Assembly (NCBI RefSeq): GCF_900091315.1
Contig: NZ_FLSP01000001.1
Span: forward strand, 179,120-243,119
From: Streptomyces sp. DI166
GTDB lineage: Bacteria > Actinomycetota > Actinomycetes > Streptomycetales > Streptomycetaceae
DNA length: 64,000 bases
Direction: 5' to 3'
Positions 41,330 to 52,138 of the stretch are shown here, piece after piece; position 1 is the first letter of the stretch; each line of letters starts with the position of its first letter. Made by a program: the position numbers and the translations under genes. The notes beneath the pieces are model-generated. The model was not told the DNA's origin and did no database searches. It saw only the letters and a program-made list of their open reading frames with translations.

Positions 41330-42718
41330 ATGAGTGAATCCTCCGGCACCCCCCACAGACGACGGCGCCCGGTGCGGCGCGCACTCGTCGCGGCGTTCAG
41401 CGCGCTCGGCCTCGCGGCGGCGGCCGTAGCGTCCGCCGACGCCGCCGCGCCTCCGCCCCCGTCGGGCTGGACGCAGGTCTTCGTGGACGACTTCAACGGC
41501 CCCGCGAACACCGGCGTCAACACCGCCAACTGGCAGTACGCGACCGGTCACGGCTACCCGGGCGGGCCCGGCAACTGGGGCACCGGCGAGATCGAGAACA
41601 TGACGTCCAGCACGAACAACGTGTCCCTGGACGGCAACGGCAATCTGCGCATCACCCCGCGCCGGGACGCCGCCGGCAACTGGACGTCCGGCCGGATCGA
41701 GACCGTGCGCGGTGACTTCCAGCCCCCGGCGGGCGGCAAACTGCGGGTGCAGGCCCGTATCCAGATGCCCAACGTCACCGGCGCCGCCGCCCGCGGCTAC
41801 TGGCCCGCGTTCTGGATGCTGGGCACGCCCTACCGGGGCAACTGGTGGAACTGGCCGAGCGTCGGCGAGCTGGACATCATGGAGAACGTCCAGGGCCTCA
41901 ACACCGTCTGGTCGACGATGCACTGCGGTACGTCCCCGGGCGGCCCCTGCAACGAGACGTCCGGCATCGGCGGTTCGCGTGCCTGTCCCGGCGCCACCTG
42001 CCAGGCGGGCTTCCACACCTACGCGCTGGAGTGGGACCGCTCCACCAGCCCGGAGCAGATCCGCTTCTACGTCGACGACATCAACTACCACACCGTGCGC
42101 TCCAACCAGGTCGACGCGACGACCTGGAACAACGCCACCAACCACGGGTACTTCATCATCCTGAACGTGGCGATGGGCGGCGGATTCGTGGACGCGTTCG
42201 GCGGCGGTCCGGACGGCGCGACCGTGCCCGGCCACTCGATGGTCGTGGACTACGTCCAGGTGCTGTCCAGCGGCGGCGGTCCCACGACGCCTCCGCCGAC
42301 CGGCAACCGGGACGCCTACAGCACCATCCAGGCCGAGTCCCACGACAGCCAGTCCGGCACGTTCGTCGAGGCCACCTCCGACTCCGGCGGCGGCCAGAAC
42401 ATCGGGGCGATCGCCAACGGCGACTGGGCGCTGTACAAGGGCGTCAACTTCGGTTCCACGGCGGCCACTCAGTTCGTGGCGCGGGTCGCGAGCGGTGCCG
42501 GGGCCGGAGTGAGCGGCCTGGTCGAGGTGCGCCTGGACAGCCGTAGCAACGCCCCCATCGGGAGTTTCGCCCTGGCCAACACCGGCGGCTGGCAGAGCTG
42601 GCGGACCGTCCCGGCGAACATCGGCGCGGTAACCGGCACGCACGACGTGTACTTGACCTTCACCAGCGGCCAGCCGGCCGACTTCGTGAACGTCAACTGG
42701 TTCCACTTCGGCCGCTGA
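41330..42718 (+). CDS. Secreted beta-glucanase (GH16) with CBM6
   Basis: A 462-aa secreted endo-beta-1,3-glucanase-like enzyme. A signal peptide (1-40, Arg-rich n-region, ending SADAAA) is followed by the GH16 domain (about 45-285) with the catalytic motif E180-L-D-I-M-E185, a Pro/Thr linker (PTTPPPTG) and a CBM6 module (about 298-462, starting YSTIQAESHDSQSG). The ATG at 41330 has GAGAGG about 10 bp upstream. It is transcribed alone under a CebR-like operator. Longer readings run into the intergenic region. Confidence 0.9.
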   Translation: MSESSGTPHRRRRPVRRALVAAFSALGLAAAAVASADAAAPPPPSGWTQVFVDDFNGPANTGVNTANWQYATGHGYPGGPGNWGTGEIENMTSSTNNVSLDGNGNLRITPRRDAAGNWTSGRIETVRGDFQPPAGGKLRVQARIQMPNVTGAAARGYWPAFWMLGTPYRGNWWNWPSVGELDIMENVQGLNTVWSTMHCGTSPGGPCNETSGIGGSRACPGATCQAGFHTYALEWDRSTSPEQIRFYVDDINYHTVRSNQVDATTWNNATNHGYFIILNVAMGGGFVDAFGGGPDGATVPGHSMVVDYVQVLSSGGGPTTPPPTGNRDAYSTIQAESHDSQSGTFVEATSDSGGGQNIGAIANGDWALYKGVNFGSTAATQFVARVASGAGAGVSGLVEVRLDSRSNAPIGSFALANTGGWQSWRTVPANIGAVTGTHDVYLTFTSGQPADFVNVNWFHFGR

Positions 42719-42736
42719 CACCGGCGGCGAGCACTT

Positions 42737-42775
42737 CGGCGGTCCGGATTCCCGAGCGGGAGTTCCGGACCGCCG
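42737..42775. terminator. Bidirectional terminator between GH16 and AraC genes
   Basis: Perfect 12-bp arms CGGCGGTCCGGA and TCCGGACCGCCG enclose a 15-nt loop that can itself pair (CCCG-AG-CGGG). It lies between convergent genes. Confidence 0.8.
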
Positions 42776-42813
42776 TCGCACGTACGGCGAGGAACACGCG
42801 CACCCCCACCCCG

Positions 42814-43707
42814 CTACCGCATCTCCGCCCGGAACGCCGCCGGAGTCGTCTCCGTGTGCTGGTGGAAGAACTTGCTGAAGTTCGCCGCGTCCGGGAAGCC
42901 GATGGCCGCGCCCACCCGGCCGACCGGGAGGTCGGTGTGGGCGAGGAGGCGTTTGGCCTCCAGGACGACGCGTTTGTCGATGAAGGACTTCGGTGTCTCC
43001 CCGGTCGCCGCGCGGACCGCGCGGACCAGGGTGCGGCGGGAGCAGCCGAGTTGGTCGGCGTAGGCGCTGACGCTGTGGTTGGTGGCGAAGCCGCGCTCCA
43101 CGGCGTCCCGGAACTGGGTGAAGGCGGAGTCCGCCTCCCGGCGGGCGGTGTCGTGCGCGCTGGCCGCGAGATGGGCGAGGCGCAGCAGGAACGCCGACAG
43201 GGAGTGGCGCAGGACCGCCGTGTGCAGGCTCAGGGGGAGTGTGGTCGAGTCCTTGTACTCGCGGCGGAGCTGACGGAGCGAGGAGCGCAGCGCCGCGCGT
43301 TGCGCCTCGTCCGGATGGAGCAGTGGGGGCAGGTCGTAGCGGTACAGGCCGGTCGCCTCGACCGTCGCGCGGGGCAGGAAACCGGGCTGCATGGTCAGGA
43401 CGGTGCCCCGGTAGGCGCTCGTGTCGCTGAAGCGGTGGATCTGGCCGGGGCGGATCCAGAGGAGGTCGCCCGCGCCCGCCTCGTACTCGGTGAAGTCGAT
43501 CATGTGGCGGACGGGGCCGTCGTCGAACAGCATCACGACGTGGAACTCGATGCGGTGCACCCGTCCCGGCGGCGCCTCGGCGTGCCAGGTGCGTTCGGGC
43601 TTCATCGGCCCGACCCGCATGCCGACGCCGAGCACGCTCAGGTCGACCGGGAAGGGGAAGGTTCTGATTCCTTCCGCGCCGTCGCCTTGCACTGTTCTGT
43701 CCGCCAT
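42814..43707 (-). CDS. AraC-family transcriptional regulator
   Basis: A 297-aa regulator with an N-terminal cupin-like sensor (HRIEFHVVMLFDDGPVRHMI) and a C-terminal pair of helix-turn-helix motifs (SVSAYADQLGCSRRTLVRAV and LPVGRVGAAIGFPDAANFSK). ATG 43707 follows GAGGG by five bases; the reading from 43767 is longer but lacks a site. It is divergent from the pentose phosphate operon across a 160-bp gap that holds an AT-rich palindrome, so control of tkt is possible. Confidence 0.85.
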   Translation of the reverse strand: MADRTVQGDGAEGIRTFPFPVDLSVLGVGMRVGPMKPERTWHAEAPPGRVHRIEFHVVMLFDDGPVRHMIDFTEYEAGAGDLLWIRPGQIHRFSDTSAYRGTVLTMQPGFLPRATVEATGLYRYDLPPLLHPDEAQRAALRSSLRQLRREYKDSTTLPLSLHTAVLRHSLSAFLLRLAHLAASAHDTARREADSAFTQFRDAVERGFATNHSVSAYADQLGCSRRTLVRAVRAATGETPKSFIDKRVVLEAKRLLAHTDLPVGRVGAAIGFPDAANFSKFFHQHTETTPAAFRAEMR

Positions 43708-43785
43708 GTCGCCCTCGTACCGCCTCGGCCCCGCACTGCGTGTCCCACTTTCACCACAGGCTGACACACCTGGACCTTCCCTCGA

Positions 43786-43800
43786 AAAAGTCAGACTTTT
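43786..43800. promoter_or_regulatory. AT-rich palindrome in the AraC/tkt promoter region
   Basis: AAAAGT and ACTTTT flank CAG. An AT-rich palindrome is conspicuous in this very GC-rich DNA. It lies 68 bp upstream of tkt and 79 bp from the AraC start and may be an operator or part of the divergent promoters. Confidence 0.45.
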
Positions 43801-43867
43801 ACAGTCGAACGCGCCTCACCAGCAAAGACGCCGTATTCGATGAACTCTTGAAGAGGACTGGCTTCAG

Positions 43868-45943
43868 ATGAGCACGCAGCACCCGGACCCCCTGGACTGG
43901 ATCGACCTCGACCGGCGTGCCGTCGACACCGCGCGCCTGCTGGCCGCCGACGCCGTGCAGAAGGTCGGCAACGGCCACCCCGGCACCGCGATGAGCCTCG
44001 CGCCGGCCGCGTACACGCTCTTCCAGAAGGTGATGCGGCACGACCCCGCCGACCCGGAGTGGACCGGACGCGACCGCTTCGTCCTCTCCCCCGGCCACAC
44101 CTCGCTGACGCTCTACACGCAGCTCTTCCTCGCCGGGTACGAGCTGGAGCTGGCCGACCTGAAGGCGTTTCGCACCCAGGGCTCGAAGACCCCCGGCCAC
44201 CCCGAGTACGGCCACACCGCGGGCGTGGAGACCACCACCGGACCGCTCGGGCAGGGTGTCGCCAACGCCGTCGGCATGGCGATGGCCGCCCGCTACGAGC
44301 GCGGCCTGTTCGACCCGGAGGCCCCCGAGGGCGCCTCCCCCTTCGACCACACCGTCTGGGCGATCGTCTCCGACGGCGACCTGGAGGAGGGCGTCGCCGC
44401 CGAGGCCTCCTCCCTCGCGGGCCACCAGAAGCTCGGCAACCTGGTCTTCCTCTACGACGACAACCACATCTCCATCGAGGGCGACACCGCGACCGCGTTC
44501 TCCGAGGACGTACTAGGGCGCTACGAGGCCTACGGCTGGCACACCCAGCGCATCGAGCCCACCGAGGACGGCGACGTCGACGTCCGCGCCCTCTACACGG
44601 CGCTGAAGGCGGCGCGGGCGGAAACCGGGCGACCCTCGATCATCGCGATGCGCACGATCATCGCCTGGCCCGCCCCGAACGCCCGCAACACCGAGGCCTC
44701 CCACGGCTCCGCGCTCGGCGAGCAGGAGATCGCCGCCACCAAGCGCCTGCTGGGCTTCGACCCCGAGCAGACGTTCGAGGTTGCCGACGAGGTCCTCGCC
44801 CACAGCCGCCGCGCCCTGGACCGCGGTGCCGAGGCGCACGCCGCCTGGGACAAGCAGCTCGCCGAGTGGCGCACCGCCAACCCCGGGCGCGCCGAACTGT
44901 TCGACCGGATCGTCGCCGGGCAGCTCCCCGAGGGCTGGGCGGCTGCCGTACCGGTGTTCGAGCCCGGCAGGTCGGTGGCCACCCGCGCCGCCTCCGGGAA
45001 GGTGCTCCAGGCGCTCGGCCCGGTCATCCCCGAACTGTGGGGCGGTTCCGCCGACCTCGCCGGGTCGAACAACACCACCATCGACAAGAACAGCTCCTTC
45101 CTGCCCAAGGGCAACCCGCTCCCCGAGGCCGACCCGTACGGACGCACCATCCACTTCGGCATCCGTGAGTTCTCCATGGCCGCGGAGATGAACGGCATCG
45201 CCCTGCACGGCAACACCCGCGTGTACGGCGGCACCTTCCTGGTGTTCTCCGACTACATGCGCAACGCCGTGCGCATGTCCGCCCTGATGCAGCTCCCGGT
45301 CACCTATGTGTGGACCCACGACTCCATCGGCCTCGGCGAGGACGGCCCCACCCACCAGCCGGTCGAACACCTCGCCTCGCTGCGCGCGATCCCCGGCCTG
45401 AACGTCGTCCGCCCGGCCGACGCCAACGAGACCGCCGTCGCCTGGGCGGAGATCCTGCGCCGCCACGCCACCGCCCCCGCCCCGCACGGCCTGGCCCTCA
45501 CCCGTCAGGGTGTACCGGTCTACGAGCGCAACGAGGACGCCGCCAAGGGCGGTTACGTCCTGCGCGAGGCCTCCACCGAGGTCCCGGAGGTCGTGCTGAT
45601 CGCCACCGGGTCCGAGGTCCAGCTCGCCGTCGCCGCCCGCGACCTGCTCGAAGCCGAGGGCGTCGGCACCCGCGTGGTGTCCATGCCGTCGGTGGAGTGG
45701 TTCGAGGAGCAGCCCCGCGAGTACCGCGACTCCGTCGTTCCCCCGTCCGTGCGAGCCCGGGTCGCGGTCGAAGCCGGGATCGGCCTGACGTGGTACCGGT
45801 TCGTTGGGGACGCGGGACGCATCGTCTCCCTCGAACACTTCGGCGCCTCCGCCGATGCCCAGACCCTGTTCGCCCAGTACGGCTTCACCGCCGAGAACGT
45901 CGCAGCAGCAGCCCGGGAGTCCCTGGCCGCCGCGCGTGGTTGA
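43868..45943 (+). CDS. tkt: Transketolase
   Basis: A 691-aa thiamine diphosphate enzyme of the non-oxidative pentose phosphate pathway, moving two-carbon units between sugar phosphates. Visible motifs are [13 protein letters not shown], the ThDP motif [20 protein letters not shown] and the C-terminal [20 protein letters not shown]. Length is normal. It heads the operon tkt-tal-zwf-opcA-pgi-gnd. From memory, S. coelicolor has two such clusters, so this is probably one of a redundant pair. Confidence 0.95.
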   Translation: MSTQHPDPLDWIDLDRRAVDTARLLAADAVQKVGNGHPGTAMSLAPAAYTLFQKVMRHDPADPEWTGRDRFVLSPGHTSLTLYTQLFLAGYELELADLKAFRTQGSKTPGHPEYGHTAGVETTTGPLGQGVANAVGMAMAARYERGLFDPEAPEGASPFDHTVWAIVSDGDLEEGVAAEASSLAGHQKLGNLVFLYDDNHISIEGDTATAFSEDVLGRYEAYGWHTQRIEPTEDGDVDVRALYTALKAARAETGRPSIIAMRTIIAWPAPNARNTEASHGSALGEQEIAATKRLLGFDPEQTFEVADEVLAHSRRALDRGAEAHAAWDKQLAEWRTANPGRAELFDRIVAGQLPEGWAAAVPVFEPGRSVATRAASGKVLQALGPVIPELWGGSADLAGSNNTTIDKNSSFLPKGNPLPEADPYGRTIHFGIREFSMAAEMNGIALHGNTRVYGGTFLVFSDYMRNAVRMSALMQLPVTYVWTHDSIGLGEDGPTHQPVEHLASLRAIPGLNVVRPADANETAVAWAEILRRHATAPAPHGLALTRQGVPVYERNEDAAKGGYVLREASTEVPEVVLIATGSEVQLAVAARDLLEAEGVGTRVVSMPSVEWFEEQPREYRDSVVPPSVRARVAVEAGIGLTWYRFVGDAGRIVSLEHFGASADAQTLFAQYGFTAENVAAAARESLAAARG

Positions 45944-45971
45944 TCCGAACGCCAGAAAGAAGTTGATCGCA

Positions 45972-47108
45972 GTGACCGAAGCAACCGCCGCCGCGGGAGC
46001 ACTCCAGCGCCTGTCCGACGAGGGCGTCTCCATCTGGCTGGACGACCTGTCCCGCACCCGGATCGCCTCCGGCAACCTGGCCGAACTCCTCGCCACGAAG
46101 AACGTGGTGGGCGTGACCACCAACCCGTCCATCTTCCAGGCCGCCATCGGCAACGGCGACGGATACGAGGACCAGCTCGCCGACCTCGCCCTGCGCGGGG
46201 TGACGGTCGAGGAGGCCGTACGGATGATGACGACGGCCGACGTGCGCGCCGCCGCCGACGTGCTGCGCCCCGTGTACGAAGCGACCGGGGGCCGGGACGG
46301 CCGGGTCTCCATCGAGGTCGACCCGCGCCTCGCCCACCACACCAAGGCCACGATCGCCGAGGCCAAGCAGCTCGCCTGGCTGGTGGACCGGCCCAACGTC
46401 ATGATCAAGATTCCGGCGACCAAGGCCGGTCTGCCCGCCATCACCGAGGTCCTCGCCGAGGGCATCAGTGTCAACGTCACGCTGATCTTCTCGCTGGAGC
46501 GCTACGGCCAGGTCATGGACGCCTACCTCGCCGGTCTGGAGCAGGCCGCCGAGCGGGGCCACGACCTGTCGACGATCCACTCCGTGGCCTCCTTCTTCGT
46601 CTCCCGCGTGGACAGCGAGATCGACAAGCGGCTGACCGCCCTCGGCACCGAGGAGGCGCTCGCGCTCAAGGGCCGCGCCGCCCTCGCCAACGCCCGCCTC
46701 GCCTACGCGGCCTACGAGGAGGTCTTCGCCTCCGACCGCTGGCTGAAGCTGGTCTCGGCCGGCGCCCACAAGCAGCGCCCGCTGTGGGCATCCACGGGTG
46801 TGAAGGACCCGGCCTACAAGCCGACCCTCTACGTCGACGAACTGGTCGCCCCGGGCACCGTCAACACCATGCCGGAGGCCACCCTCGACGCCACCGCCGC
46901 GCACGGCGTGATCACCGGCGACACCGTCACCGGCGGCTACCCGCAGGCCCGCGCCGACCTCGCGGCCGTGGAACGGCTCGGCATCTCCTACGACGAGGTC
47001 GTCACCCGGCTGGAGGACGAGGGCGTCGCGAAGTTCGAGACGGCCTGGGAGGAGCTCCTCGCGGCGGTCGCCGAGTCGCTGGAGAGCAAGGGGGCGGACG
47101 CGTCATGA
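45972..47108 (+). CDS. tal: Transaldolase
   Basis: A 378-aa transaldolase that transfers dihydroxyacetone units in the pentose phosphate pathway. Signature blocks are [13 protein letters not shown] and, for the Schiff-base Lys, [15 protein letters not shown] 45972 was chosen ([26 protein letters not shown] upstream), 28 bp after tkt. The stop overlaps the zwf ATG (ATGA). Confidence 0.94.
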   Translation: MTEATAAAGALQRLSDEGVSIWLDDLSRTRIASGNLAELLATKNVVGVTTNPSIFQAAIGNGDGYEDQLADLALRGVTVEEAVRMMTTADVRAAADVLRPVYEATGGRDGRVSIEVDPRLAHHTKATIAEAKQLAWLVDRPNVMIKIPATKAGLPAITEVLAEGISVNVTLIFSLERYGQVMDAYLAGLEQAAERGHDLSTIHSVASFFVSRVDSEIDKRLTALGTEEALALKGRAALANARLAYAAYEEVFASDRWLKLVSAGAHKQRPLWASTGVKDPAYKPTLYVDELVAPGTVNTMPEATLDATAAHGVITGDTVTGGYPQARADLAAVERLGISYDEVVTRLEDEGVAKFETAWEELLAAVAESLESKGADAS

Positions 47109-48634
47109 CCTCCGAATGGACCAACCCGCTGCGTGACCCGCGCGACCGGCGCCTGCCGCGGATCGCCGGGCCGTCCGGGCTCGTCATCTTCGGCGTCACC
47201 GGCGATCTGTCCCGCAAGAAGCTGATGCCGGCCGTCTACGACCTGGCCAACCGCGGTCTGCTGCCGCCGGGCTTCTCGCTGGTCGGGTTCGCCCGCCGGG
47301 ACTGGGCGGACCAGGACTTCGCGCAGGTCGTGCACGACGCGGTCCGGGAGCACGCCCGCACGCCGTTCCGCGAGGAGGTCTGGCAGCAGCTCTCCGAGGG
47401 CATGCGGTTCATCCCGGGCGACTTCGACGACGACAACGCCTTCAAGCAACTGCGCGCGGCGGTCGAGGAGTTGGACGCCTCTCGGGGCACCAGCGGCAAC
47501 TACGCGTTCTACCTGTCCGTACCGCCGAAGTTCTTCCCGAAGGTCGTCCAGCAGCTGAAGAAGCACGGGCTGGCCGACGCGCCGAAGGGTGCGTGGCGCC
47601 GGGCCGTCATCGAGAAGCCGTTCGGGCACGATCTGAAGTCGGCCGAGGAGCTGAACGCGATCGTGCACGACGTGTTCGACCCGGAGCAGGTCTTCCGGAT
47701 CGACCACTACCTGGGCAAGGAGACCGTCCAGAACATCCTGGCGCTGCGCTTCGCCAACCAGATGTTCGAGCCGATCTGGAACCGGTCGTACGTCGACCAT
47801 GTCCAGATCACGATGGCCGAGGACATCGGCATCGGCGGCCGGGCGGGCTACTACGACGGCATCGGCTCGGCCCGTGACGTCATCCAGAACCACCTCCTTC
47901 AGCTGATGGCGCTCACCGCGATGGAGGAACCGGCCGCGTTCGACGCGCACTCGCTGCTGACGGAGAAGCTGAAGGTGCTGCGGTCCGTGCGGCTGCCGGA
48001 GGACCTGGGCAGGCACACCGTGCGCGGGCAGTACGCGGGGGGCTGGCAGGGCGGCGCGCAGGTGCCCGGCTACCTCCAGGAGGAGGGCATCGACCCGTCG
48101 TCGGTGACCGACACCTACGCCGCCATCAAGCTCGGCGTGGACAACCGGCGCTGGGCCGGGGTGCCGTTCTACCTGCGCACCGGAAAGCGGCTGGGCCGCC
48201 GGGTCACCGAGATCGCGGTGGTCTTCCAGCAGGCGCCGCACTCCCCCTTCGACCGCACCGCCACGGAGGAGCTGGGCAAGAACGCCATCGTCATCCGCGT
48301 CCAGCCCGACGAGGGCGTCACCGTCCGCTTCGGCTCCAAGGTGCCCGGCACCTCCATGGAGATCCGGGACGTGACGATGGACTTCGCCTACGGCGAGTCG
48401 TTCACGGAGTCCAGCCCGGAGGCGTACGAACGGCTCATCCTGGACGTTCTGCTCGGCGACGCCAATTTGTTCCCCCGTCACCAGGAAGTGGAAGAGTCCT
48501 GGAGGATCCTCGACCCGATCGAGGAGTACTGGGCGCGCAGCGGAAAGCCGGCGCAGTACCCCTCGGGCAGCTGGGGACCCGTGGAAGCCGACGAGATGCT
48601 CGCACGAGACGGACGGAGCTGGCGCAGGCCATGA
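47105..48634 (+). CDS. zwf: Glucose-6-phosphate dehydrogenase
   Basis: A 509-aa enzyme that oxidises glucose-6-phosphate and makes NADPH. The coenzyme motif is [15 protein letters not shown] and the active-site block is [17 protein letters not shown] 47105 overlaps the tal stop, and the stop overlaps the opcA start. The next gene encodes its actinobacterial assembly factor OpcA. Confidence 0.95.
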   Translation: MTSEWTNPLRDPRDRRLPRIAGPSGLVIFGVTGDLSRKKLMPAVYDLANRGLLPPGFSLVGFARRDWADQDFAQVVHDAVREHARTPFREEVWQQLSEGMRFIPGDFDDDNAFKQLRAAVEELDASRGTSGNYAFYLSVPPKFFPKVVQQLKKHGLADAPKGAWRRAVIEKPFGHDLKSAEELNAIVHDVFDPEQVFRIDHYLGKETVQNILALRFANQMFEPIWNRSYVDHVQITMAEDIGIGGRAGYYDGIGSARDVIQNHLLQLMALTAMEEPAAFDAHSLLTEKLKVLRSVRLPEDLGRHTVRGQYAGGWQGGAQVPGYLQEEGIDPSSVTDTYAAIKLGVDNRRWAGVPFYLRTGKRLGRRVTEIAVVFQQAPHSPFDRTATEELGKNAIVIRVQPDEGVTVRFGSKVPGTSMEIRDVTMDFAYGESFTESSPEAYERLILDVLLGDANLFPRHQEVEESWRILDPIEEYWARSGKPAQYPSGSWGPVEADEMLARDGRSWRRP

Positions 48635-49566
48635 AGATCGACCTGACCGACACCACGGCAAGCAAGATCAACAAGGCACTGGTCAAGGGCCGCCGCGCCC
48701 TCGGCACACCCGCGGTGGGCATGGTCCTGACGATGGTGATCGTCACGGACGAGGAGAACGCCTACGACGCCATCAAGGCCGCCGAGGAGGCCTCGCACGA
48801 GCACCCCTCGCGCACCCTGGTCGTCATCAAGCGGCACGCCCGCACCCCGCGCGACCGGACCACCTCCCGCCTGGACGCGGAGGTACGGGTGGGCGCCGAC
48901 GCGGGCACCGGCGAGACCGTCGTGCTGCGCACCTACGGCGAGGTCTCCGACCACGCCGACTCGGTCGTCCTGCCACTGCTGCTGCCGGACGCCCCGGTGG
49001 TCGTGTGGTGGCCGGTGGACGCGCCGGACAACCCCGCCCAGGACCCGCTCGGCGCGCTCGCCCAGCGCCGGATCACCGACCTGTACGCGGTGGAGAACCC
49101 CCTGCAGGTGCTGGACACCCGGGTGCGCTCCTACGCGCCCGGCGACACCGACCTCGCCTGGACCCGGCTCACCCCGTGGCGCTCAATGCTGGCCGCCGCC
49201 CTGGACCAGGCCCGCGAGAAGATCGTGTCCGGCGCGGTGGAGGCCGAGGCCGAGAACCCGGCCGCCGAACTGCTCGCCCGGTGGCTGGAGGCGCGGCTGC
49301 GGGTGAGGATCGAACGGATCGTCACCGCCGGTCCGGTGGTCACCGCGGTACGGCTGGGCACCGCGAACGGCGAGGTCGTCATCGACCGCCCCGAGGGCCC
49401 GCTGGCCACGCTGTCCCTGCCGGGCCAGCCCTCGCGCACCCTCGCGCTGAAGGTGCGCACCACCTCCGAACTCATCGCCGAGGAGCTCAGGCGCCTCGAC
49501 GCGGACGAGATGTACGCCGTCGCCCTGCGGGGCGAGGCCGCCAAGGAGACACCCACTCATGTCTGA
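48631..49566 (+). CDS. opcA: Glucose-6-phosphate dehydrogenase assembly protein OpcA
   Basis: A 311-aa protein that helps assemble and activate G6PDH in actinobacteria and cyanobacteria. It starts [20 protein letters not shown] and contains [16 protein letters not shown] 48631 overlaps the zwf stop, and the 3' end overlaps pgi by 8 bp. Confidence 0.93.
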   Translation: MKIDLTDTTASKINKALVKGRRALGTPAVGMVLTMVIVTDEENAYDAIKAAEEASHEHPSRTLVVIKRHARTPRDRTTSRLDAEVRVGADAGTGETVVLRTYGEVSDHADSVVLPLLLPDAPVVVWWPVDAPDNPAQDPLGALAQRRITDLYAVENPLQVLDTRVRSYAPGDTDLAWTRLTPWRSMLAAALDQAREKIVSGAVEAEAENPAAELLARWLEARLRVRIERIVTAGPVVTAVRLGTANGEVVIDRPEGPLATLSLPGQPSRTLALKVRTTSELIAEELRRLDADEMYAVALRGEAAKETPTHV

Positions 49567-51205
49567 CGCCCCGAAGCTCACCCGGCGGCCCCAGTGGACC
49601 GCCCTGGAGGACCACCGCGCCGCCTGGCGCGACCACCTGCGTGACCTGTTCGCCGCCGACCCCGGGCGCGCCGAGCGGTACGTGGTGCGCGTCGGTGACC
49701 TGCGCATCGACTACTCCAAGAACCTCGTCACCGACGAGACGCTCTCCCTGCTCCAGGAACTGGCGGCGGCCACCGATGTGTTCGGGCTGCGCGACGCCAT
49801 GTTCCGCGGCGAGAGGATCAACACCACCGAGAACCGTGCGGTGCTCCACACCGCGCTGCGCGCCCCGCGCGAGGCGGTGATCGAGGTGGACGGCGAGAAC
49901 GTGGTGCCGGGTGTGCACGCCGTCCTCGACCGGATGGGTGACTTCGCGAACCGGGTCCGCTCCGGCGAGTGGACCGGCCACACCGGCAGGCGCATCAGGC
50001 ACGTCGTCAACATCGGCATCGGCGGCTCCGACCTCGGCCCGGCCATGGCCTACGAGGTGCTGCGGCCGTACACCGCGCGCGAGCTGACCTTCCGTTTCGT
50101 CTCCAACGTCGACGGCGCCGACCTGCACGAGGCGGTGCGCGACCTCGACCCCGCCGAGACGCTGTTCATCGTCGCCTCCAAGACCTTCACCACCATCGAG
50201 ACGATCACCAACGCCACCTCGGCGCGGTCCTGGCTGCTGGCCGGGCTCGGCGGCGAGGAGAAGGCGGTCGCCCGGCACTTCGTCGCCCTGTCGACGAACG
50301 CGGAGAAGGTCACCGGCTTCGGTATCGACGCGGACAACATGTTCGAGTTCTGGGACTGGGTCGGCGGACGCTACTCGTTCGACTCGGCGATCGGCCTGTC
50401 CCTGATGATCGCCATCGGGCCGGACCGGTTCCGCGAGCTGCTGGACGGCTTCCGCGTCGTCGACGACCACTTCCGCACCGCGCCCGCCGAGTCCAACGCC
50501 CCGCTGCTGCTGGGCCTGCTGGGCATCTGGTACGGCAACTTCTTCGACGCCCAGTCGCACGCGGTGCTGCCCTACAGCCACTACCTGTCGAAGTTCACCG
50601 CCTACCTCCAGCAGCTCGACATGGAGTCCAACGGCAAGTCGGTGGACCGTGACGGCGACCCGGTGGACTGGCAGACAGGGCCGGTGGTGTGGGGCACGCC
50701 CGGCACCAACGGGCAGCACGCCTACTACCAGTTGATCCACCAGGGCACCAAGCTGATCCCGGCCGACCTGATCGGCTTCGCCCGGCCGGTGGCCGAGCTG
50801 AGCGACGAACTCAAGGCGCAGCACGACCTGTTGATGGCGAACCTGTTCGCGCAGGGTCAGGCGCTCGCGTTCGGCAAGACCGCCGAGGAGGTCCGCGCGG
50901 AGGGCGTGGCCGAGGAGCAGGTGCCGCACCGCACCTTCCGCGGCAACCACCCCACCACCACGATCCTCGCCCGCGAGCTGACGCCGTCGGTGCTCGGTCA
51001 GCTCATCGCGCTCTACGAGCACAAGGTGTTCGTGCAGGGCGCCGTGTGGAACATCGACTCCTTTGACCAGTGGGGCGTGGAGCTCGGCAAGGTCCTTGCC
51101 AAGCGCGTCGAACCCGCTCTCACCGAGGGCGCCGAGGTCCCCGGCCTCGACGCCTCCACCGCTGCCCTCGTGGCCGCCTACCGTGAACTGAAGGAAGTGC
51201 ACTGA
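49559..51205 (+). CDS. pgi: Glucose-6-phosphate isomerase
   Basis: A 548-aa isomerase linking glucose-6-phosphate and fructose-6-phosphate. Signature blocks are [30 protein letters not shown] and [15 protein letters not shown]. Having pgi in this operon lets fructose-6-phosphate from the non-oxidative branch be recycled to glucose-6-phosphate for more NADPH. ATG 49559 overlaps opcA. Confidence 0.95.
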   Translation: MSDAPKLTRRPQWTALEDHRAAWRDHLRDLFAADPGRAERYVVRVGDLRIDYSKNLVTDETLSLLQELAAATDVFGLRDAMFRGERINTTENRAVLHTALRAPREAVIEVDGENVVPGVHAVLDRMGDFANRVRSGEWTGHTGRRIRHVVNIGIGGSDLGPAMAYEVLRPYTARELTFRFVSNVDGADLHEAVRDLDPAETLFIVASKTFTTIETITNATSARSWLLAGLGGEEKAVARHFVALSTNAEKVTGFGIDADNMFEFWDWVGGRYSFDSAIGLSLMIAIGPDRFRELLDGFRVVDDHFRTAPAESNAPLLLGLLGIWYGNFFDAQSHAVLPYSHYLSKFTAYLQQLDMESNGKSVDRDGDPVDWQTGPVVWGTPGTNGQHAYYQLIHQGTKLIPADLIGFARPVAELSDELKAQHDLLMANLFAQGQALAFGKTAEEVRAEGVAEEQVPHRTFRGNHPTTTILARELTPSVLGQLIALYEHKVFVQGAVWNIDSFDQWGVELGKVLAKRVEPALTEGAEVPGLDASTAALVAAYRELKEVH

Positions 51206-51206
51206 A

Positions 51207-52082
51207 ATGCAGCTCGGACTCATCGGCCTCGGCAAGATGGGCGGCAACATGCGCGAGCGGATCCGCCGCGCGGGCCACACCGTCGTGGGCTACGACCGCA
51301 ACCCGGACCTCGCCGATGTCGCCTCCCTCTCCGAACTGGTCGAGCGGCTCGACGGCCCCCGCGTGGTGTGGGTGATGGTCCCGGCCGGTGCCGCCACGCA
51401 GTCCGTCATCGACGAGCTCGGCGAGCTGCTGTCCCCGGGCGACACCGTGGTCGACGGCGGTAACTCGCGCTGGACGGACGACGAGAAGCACGCCCGCGAG
51501 CTGGCCGAGAAGGGCATCGGTTTCGTGGACTGCGGTGTCTCCGGCGGTGTGTGGGGCCTGGAGAACGGCTACGCGCTGATGTACGGCGGCGACGCCGAGC
51601 ACGTCGCCAAGGTCCAGCCCGTCTTCGACGCGCTCAAGCCCGAGGGCGACTTCGGCTCCGTCCACGCCGGCAAGGTCGGCGCCGGGCACTTCGCCAAGAT
51701 GGTCCACAACGGCATCGAGTACGCCATGATGCAGGCCTACGCCGAGGGCTGGGAGCTGCTGGAGAAGGTCGACTCCGTCACGGACGTGCGCGAGGTCTTC
51801 CGCTCCTGGCAGGAGGGCACCGTCATCCGCTCCTGGCTGCTGGACCTCGCCGTCAACGCCCTCGACGAGGACGAGCACCTGGACAAGCTGCGCGGCTACG
51901 CACAGGACTCCGGCGAGGGCCGCTGGACCGTCGAGGCGGCCATCGACCACGCGGTACCGCTCCCGGCGATCACCGCCTCCCTCTTCGCGCGGTTCGCGTC
52001 CCGCCAGGACGACTCCCCGCAGATGAAGATGATCGCGGCGCTGCGCAACCAGTTCGGCGGCCACGCCGTCGAGACGAAGTAG
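51207..52082 (+). CDS. gnd: 6-phosphogluconate dehydrogenase, short form
   Basis: A 291-aa enzyme that decarboxylates 6-phosphogluconate to ribulose-5-phosphate. The dinucleotide motif is MQLGLIGLGKMGGNM, with VDGGNSRW, FVDCGVSGGVWGLENGYALM and KMVHNGIEY as substrate and catalytic motifs. At about 290 residues it belongs to the short GndA/YqeC-type group, not the 470-aa enteric type. It starts one base after the pgi stop. No 6-phosphogluconolactonase gene is in the operon. Confidence 0.93.
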   Translation: MQLGLIGLGKMGGNMRERIRRAGHTVVGYDRNPDLADVASLSELVERLDGPRVVWVMVPAGAATQSVIDELGELLSPGDTVVDGGNSRWTDDEKHARELAEKGIGFVDCGVSGGVWGLENGYALMYGGDAEHVAKVQPVFDALKPEGDFGSVHAGKVGAGHFAKMVHNGIEYAMMQAYAEGWELLEKVDSVTDVREVFRSWQEGTVIRSWLLDLAVNALDEDEHLDKLRGYAQDSGEGRWTVEAAIDHAVPLPAITASLFARFASRQDDSPQMKMIAALRNQFGGHAVETK

Positions 52083-52100
52083 GGCCGTGCGCACAGGAGT

Positions 52101-52138
52101 TTGACACCTGAGGGAGGGGCCCGCCAGAGTCGCGGCTG
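52101..52138 (+). promoter_or_regulatory. Promoter giving a probable leaderless transcript
   Basis: TTGACA (52101-52106) and CAGAGT (52125-52130) are 18 bp apart, and the next gene's ATG lies 8 bp after the -10. The purine-rich GAGGGAGGGG at 52110-52119 is too far from the ATG to act as a ribosome site. Confidence 0.5.

Noticed and set aside
44513..46480. A minus-strand open frame of 655 codons opposite tkt and tal
   Set aside because: Antisense to two unmistakable enzymes; composition is typical of a shadow frame.
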